Origin: Candidatus Micrarchaeota archaeon CG08_land_8_20_14_0_20_59_11
Lineage (GTDB): Archaea > Micrarchaeota > Micrarchaeia > Norongarragalinales > Norongarragalinaceae
Direction: 5' to 3'
DNA length: 6,495 bases
Assembly (NCBI GenBank): GCA_002763345.1
Contig: PEXZ01000026.1
Location: 1-6,495, forward strand
The notes below the pieces were generated by a model. That model saw only the letters and a program-made list of their open reading frames with translations. It was not told the origin of the DNA and did no database searches. A program made the translations under genes and the position numbers. This document shows positions 1 through 5,644 of this stretch, in pieces (within the stretch, counting starts at the first letter, position 1; each line of letters begins with the position of its first letter).

Positions 1-560
1 CTGCCGACTACAGGGACTTGGAGGAACTGGCGAAGCAGAAGAGCGGCTTTTACATTGTCGACGTTGTCGACGGCGCCGCGAAAACAACCTTCACCGAACT
101 CGACGTCTGCGGCGTGCAGGTGATGGAGCACGACGCCTCCGATAAAACCGCCTTCGCCGTGAACGAGGCGCTGCAGAGGTTGCAGGCGGAAAAAGGCAAA
201 ATCGCCTTGCTGCGCGTTTCAGGCGAACTCGCGTCCGGCAAGCCGTCGGAAATCGATTTCGCAGCCCTGAAGCAGCGCCTGCTTGACGGGGGCGCAACCG
301 CAGTTTACGTCAACCGCAACGCGCTTCGCTCGCGGGAGGACGGGGAGGTGCGGGTGGGGGGTGCGTCAAGGCGGGAGATAGAGGAACGCGTGTTCAAGGA
401 ACGCGCCGCGGATTTCAGAAGCGGGATTCCGCAAAAAAACGCGCTCGAGTTGCTCGATTCCCTGCGGCCGCCGATTTCCGAGGGCGAACGCAAGGCGGAC
501 TACGAGGCGTCCGTCGTTAAAAAAGGTTTGGGAGTGCTGCATGAGGCTCTTGAGTCTTGA
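1..560 (+). CDS. mre11: Mre11 DNA repair exonuclease, C-terminal part (5' end outside window)
   Basis: Mre11 is the Mn-dependent nuclease that with Rad50 recognises and processes DNA double-strand breaks; in archaea it usually sits next to rad50, often with herA and nurA. The reading frame (codons from base 3) is open to the left edge, so only the last 185 residues are visible. The phosphodiesterase motifs lie upstream and cannot be checked. What is seen is a run like the Mre11 capping domain (KSGFYIVDVVDG, then TTFTELDV), followed by a charged helical tail (residues with REIEERVFKERAADF) where archaeal Mre11 binds the base of the Rad50 coiled coil. It ends in TGA and overlaps the rad50 start by 20 nt, which implies translational coupling. 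The identification rests mostly on this coupling and on capping-domain resemblance. A TTG at 18 is in frame but is internal, not a start. Confidence 0.78.
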   Translation, partial: ADYRDLEELAKQKSGFYIVDVVDGAAKTTFTELDVCGVQVMEHDASDKTAFAVNEALQRLQAEKGKIALLRVSGELASGKPSEIDFAALKQRLLDGGATAVYVNRNALRSREDGEVRVGGASRREIEERVFKERAADFRSGIPQKNALELLDSLRPPISEGERKADYEASVVKKGLGVLHEALES

Positions 561-2544
561 CATAGAGAACGTCCGCAGCTACAGTTCCGCGCGGGTAGCG
601 TTCCCGCCGGGCGTGACGCTGTTCGAGGGCGACATCGGCTCCGGCAAGAGCAGCCTTCTTTATGCGATTGAATTCGCGCTGTTCGGTCTCGGAGATTTGA
701 AGGCGGAGCACGTGCTGAGGCACGGCGCGCGGCACGGCTTCGTCGCGCTGGAGGCGGAAATCAACGGCAGGCAGTACGTTTTCAGGCGCACGCTCGAGCG
801 GAAGAAAACCGTGCAGCAGGGCGAGGCGTGCATAATCGAGGACGGGGTTTCGCGTTCTTACGCGCCGTCGGAGATGAAGCCCGCCGTCCTGAAAATACTC
901 GGCTTCAACGAGCCGCCATCGCCGAAAAGCACCTCCGAGATTTACCGCTACGCCGTCTTCACGCCCCAGGAGGAGATGAAGCTCGTGCTTTCGCTGAAGG
1001 ACGACGAGCGCCTGCAGACAATTCGGAAGGCACTGCGCGTCGAGGAATACAAAACCGCGCAGGACAACGCGAAGACGCTGCTGCAGGACGTGCGGCGGTC
1101 AGAGGATCGCCTGGAGGGCGCTCTCGAAGACGCGGAATCGCTGGACAAGGAGAAGGCGGAAATCGAGGCGAAAATAACCTCGTGGAAAAACGAAACGAAA
1201 AAACTCGGCGACGCCGCCAAGTGCGCATCCGACGCGTTTGTTGTTGCGGACAATGCGTTTTCCGCGATTTCAAAGGAGAGAGAACGCCTGCTGGTTCTGA
1301 AAAACGAGGCGCAGTCGTTGGAACGCGCAATCGAGGAAAAGAAAAAGGCGGCGAAGCAGTGCGCCGACGACGCGGTTCGCGTTGAAAGGGAAATTGCGGA
1401 GAAGAAAGCGCGCGCGCAGGCGAAACCTCCATCCAAAAAATCCGCGGACTTGCGCGCCGAGGCGGATGCGCTGCGGAAGGAGCTGATGGAGGCATCGGGC
1501 GGGGCGTCGGCGCTCGAGATGAAGGCGCGGGAATCCGACAAACTCGCGAAAGCGGGAAAATGCCCCACCTGCGGACAACCAACCGGCGGGGATTTCGCGA
1601 AGCACGCAGAGCACGCGCTGAAGGAAGCCGCCGCGAAGCGGGAGGTTGCGGCGCATCTGGAGGCGAAGGAGAAGACGTTGCGCGCCGAACTCGACGCTGC
1701 GGTTGCTGCTGAAAACGAGTACAGGCGGGCGCAGGAAATCGCGAAGGAAATCGCGGATAAGGAGGCGTTTCTCGCACAGTTGCGCGAGCGCGCGTCGAAG
1801 GCGGAGACGGAACTGCCCGGGTTGGAGCAGAAACTGAAGGACGCGCACGCTTCGATGAAGGGCGCCGACGCCGTGTTCGCCGATTACGCCGCGCTCGAGA
1901 CTGCCAGAAAGAAGGCGGACGCCTGCCGCATGGACGCGGAGCGCCTGCTTGCAGGAGCGCGCGCTTCGCTGGAATCCTTGGTCGAGCGGCTTTCTTCGCT
2001 GGCTGAAAAAATCGCCGGGAAGGCGGCGGAGCGGAAGATGCTCGCGAAGGTTGTCGCCGTCCGTTCGTGGCTTGAGGAGTATTTCGCGCCCTCGCTCGCG
2101 TCAATCGAGGCGCACGTCCTTGCGTCGTACAACGCCGACTTCAACGCGCTTTTCGCGAAATGGTTCGCCCTGCTCGTCGAGGAGGGCGAGCTCGATGTTT
2201 CGGTGGACGAATCGTTCACCCCGCAGGTGGTGCAGAACGGCTTCGAGCAGGACGTCTCCGCGCTTTCGGGCGGCGAGAAAACTGCGGTTGCGCTCGCCTA
2301 CAGGCTCGCGCTGAACGCTCTCGTGCGCCGCGAGTGCGCGTCGCTGAAAACAAATCTGCTCATACTCGACGAGCCCACCGACGGCTTCAGCCGCGAGCAG
2401 ATATACCGGATGCGTGACGTGTTCGACGAGTTGAAGAGCGAGCAGGTCATTCTGGTGTCGCACGAACGCGAACTGGAGGCGTTCTCGGACAAGATTTTCA
2501 GGATAACGAAGAAGGCGGGAGAATCCGTAGTCGAAGCCGCCTAG
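541..2544 (+). CDS. rad50: Rad50 double-strand break repair ATPase (short form, 667 aa)
   Basis: Rad50 is the SMC-like ABC ATPase of the Mre11-Rad50 complex. It binds DNA ends, dimerises on ATP and controls Mre11 nuclease activity. All signature elements are visible: Walker A GDIGSGKSS (residues 30-38), Q-loop Gln143 (FTPQEEM), a long Glu/Lys/Ala-rich coiled coil interrupted by a zinc hook CPTC (Cys341, Cys344), ABC signature LSGGEK (575-580), Walker B LLILDEP (606-612) with D-loop residues following, and H-loop His641 (VSHE). The hook lies almost exactly mid-protein, so the two coiled-coil arms are similar, roughly 170-190 residues each. At 667 aa the protein is clearly shorter than typical archaeal Rad50 (about 850-900 aa), because of shortened arms rather than lost motifs. 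The ATG at 541 puts the standard N-terminus (MRLLSLDIENVRSY) in place and overlaps mre11 by 20 nt. The stop codon shares CTAG with the convergent PIN gene. Confidence 0.96.
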   Translation: MRLLSLDIENVRSYSSARVAFPPGVTLFEGDIGSGKSSLLYAIEFALFGLGDLKAEHVLRHGARHGFVALEAEINGRQYVFRRTLERKKTVQQGEACIIEDGVSRSYAPSEMKPAVLKILGFNEPPSPKSTSEIYRYAVFTPQEEMKLVLSLKDDERLQTIRKALRVEEYKTAQDNAKTLLQDVRRSEDRLEGALEDAESLDKEKAEIEAKITSWKNETKKLGDAAKCASDAFVVADNAFSAISKERERLLVLKNEAQSLERAIEEKKKAAKQCADDAVRVEREIAEKKARAQAKPPSKKSADLRAEADALRKELMEASGGASALEMKARESDKLAKAGKCPTCGQPTGGDFAKHAEHALKEAAAKREVAAHLEAKEKTLRAELDAAVAAENEYRRAQEIAKEIADKEAFLAQLRERASKAETELPGLEQKLKDAHASMKGADAVFADYAALETARKKADACRMDAERLLAGARASLESLVERLSSLAEKIAGKAAERKMLAKVVAVRSWLEEYFAPSLASIEAHVLASYNADFNALFAKWFALLVEEGELDVSVDESFTPQVVQNGFEQDVSALSGGEKTAVALAYRLALNALVRRECASLKTNLLILDEPTDGFSREQIYRMRDVFDELKSEQVILVSHERELEAFSDKIFRITKKAGESVVEAA

Positions 2545-3182
2545 ATTTTCTGGTATTCCTCGAGTTCGTGCCCGCTGATGCTGCACCCCGATTGCCTGAG
2601 CGAATAGAGCGCGGCGTGGAACGCCTCGTCCGCCCGTTCCCCGAATCCGAAGAAGAAGCCTTTCTTGTGCGCGATTGCGAGCAGTTCTGAAGAGCGGATT
2701 ATCGCGGTGCCCTTCGTTTTCTCGCGGAACGACGTTATGCGTTGCCTGTCGACCTTGACGCTCTGGCGGTACTCGACCTCCATAGACGCGCGCAGCTTTT
2801 CCGGGTCTTCGATAAGCAGCCGGGTTGTTTTCTCGTCAATCAGGAGCGCGCCCTTGGCGCAGGATAGGCATTCCGCCTCGCCCCTGTGAAGAATCGTCGT
2901 CACCCTGCCGCCGACCGCGTAGGCGTTGTTCGCGTCCGCCATGAGCGCGTCCGTCTTCGCCGCGTCGGCTTCCGTCACCTCTAGCGCCCCGCGCTCGACC
3001 ATGTTCCTCAGCCGAACCGCCGAGAACGCGTACTGCCTTATGTTCAGCGGACGGGCGATGATTTCGTCGCGCACGGCGAGCGTTATCAAAAATCGCGCCT
3101 TCGTCCTCTGGGCAAGGAATTCCAGCGCCTCGATGTTGCACGTCTCCGCGAGCGCTATGAGCGAACTGCTGTCGCAAGGCAT
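2541..3182 (-). CDS. PIN-domain protein (probable RNase), 213 aa
   Basis: PIN domains are metal-dependent RNases that use a cluster of acidic residues; VapC toxins and rRNA/tRNA-processing enzymes belong here. The fold is suggested by the N-terminal strand with the first Asp (Asp4 in CDSSSLIALAE), Glu40 in the VRDEII helix, the RGEAECLSCA helix (Glu102, Glu104) and LLIDEKTTR with Asp116, in the usual order and spacing for the first ~130 residues. The remaining ~90 residues (FREKTKGTAIIRSSELL, then GFGERADEAFHAALYSLRQSG) form an extra C-terminal helical part, so it is longer than a plain VapC (~130 aa). I chose ATG 3182 because it places the Asp-bearing strand at the N-terminus and lies 34 nt from a TATA-like box; GTG 3188 two codons upstream is an alternative. 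No antitoxin-like gene is adjacent, so a stand-alone processing or quality-control nuclease is as likely as a toxin. The substrate cannot be told. Confidence 0.8.
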   Translation of the reverse strand: MPCDSSSLIALAETCNIEALEFLAQRTKARFLITLAVRDEIIARPLNIRQYAFSAVRLRNMVERGALEVTEADAAKTDALMADANNAYAVGGRVTTILHRGEAECLSCAKGALLIDEKTTRLLIEDPEKLRASMEVEYRQSVKVDRQRITSFREKTKGTAIIRSSELLAIAHKKGFFFGFGERADEAFHAALYSLRQSGCSISGHELEEYQKI

Positions 3183-3234
3183 GTCCACGAAAAACCCTTT
3201 AAAGCGCCCTCGTATTAAACGCTTCGGTGATGTT
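3183..3234. promoter_or_regulatory. Divergent promoter region for the PIN gene and the cysteine-rich surface protein
   Basis: A 52-bp spacer separates two divergent starts. It carries CTTTAAAG at 3197-3204 (for the plus-strand gene) and, read on the minus strand, GTTTAATA at 3220-3213 (for the PIN gene). The centre of each box lies about 34.5 nt from its own start codon. With an archaeal TATA-to-start distance of about 26 nt, both transcripts would have leaders of about 8-10 nt. The two boxes are interleaved, so the two promoters would compete for TBP/TFB. The calls rest on sequence likeness and spacing only. Confidence 0.55.
3226..3231 (+). promoter_or_regulatory. Ribosome binding site GGTGAT that fixes a TTG start
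   Basis: GGTGAT matches the archaeal anti-Shine-Dalgarno core (ATCACC) perfectly and lies 3 nt before TTG 3235. The same hexamer precedes ATG 5971 by 4 nt, and GGTG lies 5 nt before ATG 5369, so the spacing is consistent across the window. The only nearby ATG (3230) opens the frame ATG TTT TGA and stops at once. Confidence 0.65.
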
Positions 3235-4176
3235 TTGAAAAAGGCGTTTCTTTGTCTGCTGCCGTTGCTCGCATTTTCATCGTTCGCGTTCGCGTATTCG
3301 GATGCGCCGCAGGTGATGCATCTAAAGGAAGGAATCCGCGGCGCCGTTGATGCGCACTTCGGCATGAACCCCGGCATCACGATGGTTGCGGGGAGCTATG
3401 AGAACACCACGTACGAGGGGCTGCTGGTTCTCGGGGCGAACGACAACTTCCGCGCCTATGTGAACATGCTCAAGCCCGACTACGAGTTGGACGGAGACGC
3501 GTCCTTCAACAACCTGACGGTGCGCTACAAGAAGTTCGAATACGGAACCCTCAACACCACCAAGGCGGACTTCGATTGCCGTCCGAACCCCGCGCTGTCG
3601 AACCCCGAATACCAGGTTTACCTGGAAACTGAAACGCTCCGCGATTTCTCGGATTTGCTGCAGCGCGCGACCGCTGCGTGCCTCGAGCTCCAGCAGTGGG
3701 TCGCCGCCCAGCCGACGCCCGTGCCCACCGTAAACCCGCAGCTGTTCCCCCAGATTTCGCCGTCGCCGACGCCAGCCGTAGTGCTCACGCGCTGCGAAAC
3801 CGATGCGGACTGCGTAATCGGCGGGTGCAGCAGCCAGCTGTGCATCCTTCGCGGGGAGAACGACGTTACGACGTGCGAGTGGGCCGACTACTACGCCTGC
3901 TTCCAGCGCGACTCCGTCCAGAGCACGTGCGGCTGCGTTTCCGGCAAATGCTCGTGGGACGGGAACACGCTCGATTGCGTAGCCGAGATGCAGGCCGCAA
4001 CGCCGACGCCTGAACCGACAATCGCGCCAACCCTGCCGTCAGCCACGGTTACTCCGACGCCGACTCCGCAGCCCGTTCCCCTGACCGACAGCATCATGAT
4101 AATCGTCGGCGCAATAATCGTTTTCGGCGCGGCGTATTACGCGTACCAGCAGTTGAGCGGGAAGAAAAAGAGGTAG
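3235..4176 (+). CDS. Secreted, membrane-anchored cysteine-rich protein with TP-rich linkers (313 aa)
   Basis: No specific function is recognised. The protein starts at TTG with a classic signal peptide (KKAFLCLLPLLAFSSFAFA, residues 2-20; likely cleaved after Ala20). Residues ~21-160 are a predicted extracellular domain without an identified family. A Pro/Thr/Ser linker follows (~161-182). Next is a ten-cysteine module (Cys187, 193, 198, 203, 214, 222, 232, 234, 239, 248; pattern CETDADC...GGCSSQLC...CGC...GKC) resembling the eight-cysteine-cluster domains of archaeal surface proteins, probably disulfide-bonded. A second TP-rich linker (~252-282) leads to a single C-terminal membrane helix (~286-307) and a GKKKR tail that should stay in the cytoplasm. 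The topology is therefore outside domain on stalks, anchored at the C-terminus. The stalks are likely O-glycosylation sites, by analogy. The frame is open far upstream (to 2926 antisense to the PIN gene), but the signal peptide and RBS support TTG 3235. Confidence 0.82.
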   Translation: MKKAFLCLLPLLAFSSFAFAYSDAPQVMHLKEGIRGAVDAHFGMNPGITMVAGSYENTTYEGLLVLGANDNFRAYVNMLKPDYELDGDASFNNLTVRYKKFEYGTLNTTKADFDCRPNPALSNPEYQVYLETETLRDFSDLLQRATAACLELQQWVAAQPTPVPTVNPQLFPQISPSPTPAVVLTRCETDADCVIGGCSSQLCILRGENDVTTCEWADYYACFQRDSVQSTCGCVSGKCSWDGNTLDCVAEMQAATPTPEPTIAPTLPSATVTPTPTPQPVPLTDSIMIIVGAIIVFGAAYYAYQQLSGKKKR

Positions 4177-4181
4177 CCTTT

Positions 4182-5369
4182 TCAGGACGCGTTCTCCAGC
4201 GTTATCTCAGCCGAGGCGATTCCTCCGTCGGGAACAGTTACGAAATGGTCGGAGCCAGTCGGGAATTTGTACTGCTGCGGCCAGCCGTTCATGTTGAAGC
4301 CGATTTTGTATTCGCCGGGAAGGACGTTGAACGTCGCGACGCCGTCGGCGCCCGTTTGTACCGCCCAGTCCGGAGAGCCCGACGAACTCTTCTTCCACAG
4401 GTCGACCTCGATGTTCGGCGCTGCGCTTCCGTCAGGCGCCTTGATGGTTACCTTCAGCCCGGCAGCGACGCAGTCGTAGCGCAGCACGCAGCCGCGCTCG
4501 TCGCTGGTTGCCTGCATCTTCTTCCCGCCGCTCTCGCACGCTTGACGTTCGTCGCCCGAAGGCATCGGCACGTAGTCGCACAGCACGGGCTGGAGGCACT
4601 GCAGGATGCGCGTCACCCCGCTTTTTTCCTTCCCTACCTTTTTCAGTTCCCATCCGAATGGTGCCTCCCCGCCAGGCCGGAAATAGACGACGTAACTCAG
4701 GGGGTTCTTCTCAGCAGGCTCGGTAACGCAGACAAGCACCTCGTTGCCCCCGCGCTTGCCTACGACGCTGAACTCCGTGCACGGCACCGTTGCGTCCTTT
4801 CCCGCGCCCTTCTTGAAAACCGATATGTCGTCCGCCTCGTTGCCGAATACGGTGACGTCCTTCAGTATTATCGGCTCCTCGCTCGTCCAGACGCTGTGGT
4901 TCACGAAGTTCTCGCCTGCCGCGTAGAACAGCGAGTTCATGAAGAACGCCATGTCCAAATCGTTCCTGTACGAATGCGCGGTGTCAAATGCCAGTTCGTT
5001 TTTGGAAAGTTGCTGCGAAACTCCCGCAACGCCGTCGTCCAGCGTAACCGACGCCTTGACCCACATTCCCTCTTCGGGCTTGGCGGGTTCGTAAAAGTCA
5101 ATCAAGCCGAGCCACGCCTTCTTTCCCCCGCACGTGCGCTCGTCCTCAAAGAAGTAATCCACGTTTATCGTGGTGGGCTGGTCGTCCGTGGTTGTCCTGA
5201 GTTCGTATTCAAGTTTCAGCGGCGCGAACGCAGGCGTGGGCGAAGGACTAGGGAAGGGCGTAGGGCTTGCGATAATCGTCGGAGACGGGCTGGCCGCTTC
5301 CTGCGGCGCGCCGACGCAACCGAAGAGCAGCACGCACGAAACCAGAACGAACACAACCGCCTTGTCCAT
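4182..5369 (-). CDS. Surface lipoprotein with SP/TP stalk, cysteine motifs and C-terminal Ig/CnaB-like domain (395 aa)
   Basis: The function is unknown. The N-terminus is a lipoprotein signal: DK, a hydrophobic run (AVVFVLVSCVLL), then lipobox LFGC with Cys18 as the lipidated residue. A stalk of Ser-Pro/Thr-Pro repeats follows (~26-50; SPSPTIIASPTPFPSPSPTP). Residues ~55-250 form an unrecognised predicted extracellular domain with three cysteines. Cys258, 264, 278, 294 and 300 follow in the pattern C-x5-C-x13-C-x15-C-x5-C ending GCVLRYDC, a disulfide-type motif common in archaeal surface proteins. The last ~91 residues (305-395) look like a CnaB or carboxypeptidase-regulatory-like beta sandwich: TIKAPDGSAAPNIEVDL, TGADGVATF, LPGEYKIGF. 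ATG 5369 was chosen over GTG 5384 because it gives the signal peptide directly and has GGTG 5 nt upstream. It converges on the other surface-protein gene with a 5-base gap. It could be an adhesin or a solute-interaction lipoprotein; the sequence does not decide. Confidence 0.83.
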   Translation of the reverse strand: MDKAVVFVLVSCVLLFGCVGAPQEAASPSPTIIASPTPFPSPSPTPAFAPLKLEYELRTTTDDQPTTINVDYFFEDERTCGGKKAWLGLIDFYEPAKPEEGMWVKASVTLDDGVAGVSQQLSKNELAFDTAHSYRNDLDMAFFMNSLFYAAGENFVNHSVWTSEEPIILKDVTVFGNEADDISVFKKGAGKDATVPCTEFSVVGKRGGNEVLVCVTEPAEKNPLSYVVYFRPGGEAPFGWELKKVGKEKSGVTRILQCLQPVLCDYVPMPSGDERQACESGGKKMQATSDERGCVLRYDCVAAGLKVTIKAPDGSAAPNIEVDLWKKSSSGSPDWAVQTGADGVATFNVLPGEYKIGFNMNGWPQQYKFPTGSDHFVTVPDGGIASAEITLENAS

Positions 5370-5420
5370 CCGAACACCCCCCACGGACTAACAAAGGCTG
5401 GCTTTTAAAATAAGCGGGAG
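5370..5420 (-). promoter_or_regulatory. Lipoprotein promoter and RBS between the tRNA and the lipoprotein gene
   Basis: The 51-nt spacer holds TTTTAAAA at 5410-5403 (minus strand), centred ~37 nt before ATG 5369, and a G-rich RBS containing GGTG at 5378-5375, 5 nt before the ATG. The box begins only ~11 nt after the tRNA 3' end, so read-through from the tRNA promoter into the lipoprotein is possible. No clear T-run terminator separates the two. Confidence 0.5.
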
Positions 5421-5456
5421 CGCCTCGGGCAGGACTCGAACCTGCGACCTACTGAT

Positions 5457-5492
5457 TTCTGCCTTCCCTTCCTTTCGGAGCTCTGGGACGGC
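5457..5492 (-). other. tRNA-Asn intron 3 (36 nt, canonical position 37/38)
   Basis: Once intron 2 is removed, the anticodon stem ACTGA/TCAGT is the outer helix. C32-T35 (CTGT) pairs with intron bases GCAG (one U-G pair). The bulges are TAG (T36, A37 and the first intron base) and AAA (the last two intron bases and A38). Inside, TCCC pairs with GGGA and TCC-GAAA-GGA makes a small GNRA-type hairpin. This is the standard archaeal site just 3' of the anticodon. Confidence 0.88.
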
Positions 5493-5499
5493 TAACAGT

Positions 5500-5526
5500 T
5501 TCGACTTTCGTTTTTGTAAACGAAAA
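5500..5526 (-). other. tRNA-Asn intron 2 (27 nt, anticodon stem, position 30/31)
   Basis: The intron is almost all hairpin: an 8-bp helix TTTCGTTT/AAACGAAA with loop ACAA. Outside it, the 4-bp helix CGAC (C25-C28) pairs with GTCG, and the bulges are TGT (5' side) and AAA (3' side). Cutting after the second base of each bulge joins ACTG to A and creates the perfect anticodon stem strand ACTGA. The outer helix is weak, so this is a relaxed HBh' form, as is common at non-canonical sites. C25, A27 and C28 pair elsewhere in the mature tRNA. Confidence 0.87.
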
Positions 5527-5539
5527 CAGTCGCTCTGCC

Positions 5540-5570
5540 GTTCAGTCCCGCCGAATTACTTCGACGGAAT
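5540..5570 (-). other. tRNA-Asn intron 1 (31 nt, D loop, position 17/18)
   Basis: The BHB motif on the minus strand is: 4-bp helix TCAG (T12-G15) with CTGA near the intron 3' end; bulges CTA and ACG, cut after the second base of each; and an inner 10-bp helix TTCCGTCGAA/TTCGGCGGGA (two G-U pairs) closed by a GTAA tetraloop of the GNRA class. Cutting gives AGCT joined to GGCA, which restores the 8-nt D loop with G18 G19. T12 and C13 of the mature D stem are used in the splicing helix, so the D stem cannot form until this intron is gone. A register one base over gives a weaker helix with a C-A mismatch and a 10-nt D loop. Confidence 0.85.
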
Positions 5571-5610
5571 AGCTGAGCTACCGAGGCACGGAGAAGTATT
5601 TGGGCAGGGC

Positions 5611-5629
5611 GCTTTTTATTCGTTTATAA
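5611..5629 (-). promoter_or_regulatory. Candidate tRNA-Asn promoter
   Basis: Two A/T-rich boxes lie upstream of the tRNA 5' end on the minus strand: TTATAAA at 5629-5623 (centre ~39 nt upstream) and AATAAAAAG at 5620-5612 (centre ~29 nt upstream). Either could serve as the TATA box; the first is the better match and would give a ~12-nt leader for RNase P to remove. Confidence 0.45.
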
Positions 5630-5644
5630 TGCCCGCACGGAAAC

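Larger units (their letters stand above)
5421..5587 (-). tRNA. tRNA-Asn(GUU) with three introns
   Basis: Read on the minus strand, the ends pair perfectly (GCCTCGG 5587-5581 with CCGAGGC 5428-5422), followed by discriminator G at 5421. No CCA is encoded. The T arm is GCAGG-TTCGAGT-CCTGC (5445-5429) and the variable loop is AGGTC. Removing three BHB-framed inserts (31, 27 and 36 nt) leaves a 73-nt molecule: D stem GCTC/GAGC with loop AGCTGGCA (G18 G19 present), base 26 G, anticodon stem ACTGA/TCAGT with no mismatch, and anticodon loop CTGTTAA. U33 and A37 are in place, and GTT at 5496-5494 reads Asn codons. Discriminator G agrees with Asn. Without splicing, neither the D arm nor the anticodon arm can be drawn. 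A naive one-intron reading would give anticodon TCG with a T-T mismatch at 31-39 and a 40-nt D loop. The isotype and splice sites are deduced by hand; the geometry supports all three. Confidence 0.93.

Noticed and set aside
959..2104. Long open frame on the minus strand inside rad50 (381 codons, very Arg/Pro-rich)
   Set aside because: It is antisense to a fully supported Rad50, has low-complexity Arg/Pro/Ala composition typical of GC-rich shadow frames, and shows no motif or ribosome binding site.
2926..3234. Upstream extension of the cysteine-rich protein to ATG 2926
   Set aside because: It would overlap the PIN gene antisense and bury the signal peptide more than 100 residues inside; TTG 3235 with GGTGAT fits better.
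3183..3380. N-terminal extension of the PIN protein to a start at 3380
   Set aside because: The extension is antisense to the signal peptide of the neighbouring gene, crosses both promoters and moves the catalytic Asp strand 66 residues inward; ATG 3182 is the natural start.
3720..4080. Short repeats of CCGACGCC-like sequence in the surface-protein gene as possible DNA repeats or CRISPR
   Set aside because: They are codon-level repeats encoding Thr-Pro linkers, irregular in spacing and lacking the repeat-spacer form of an array.
4245..5408. Long open frame on the plus strand opposite the lipoprotein gene (387 codons)
   Set aside because: The minus-strand frame has a signal peptide, lipobox, stalk and domain structure, while this frame is Arg/Val/His-rich with no motif and runs into the promoter region.
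5540..5570. Alternative D-loop splice register giving a 29-nt intron
   Set aside because: It needs a C-A mismatch in the 4-bp splicing helix and leaves a 10-nt D loop, while the 31-nt register gives perfect pairing and a standard loop.
5421..5587. Reading the tRNA as Arg(UCG) with one intron after base 36
   Set aside because: It leaves a T-T mismatch at 31-39, an oversized D loop, and does not use the perfect BHB around 5500-5526; the three-intron Asn reading has no mismatch.
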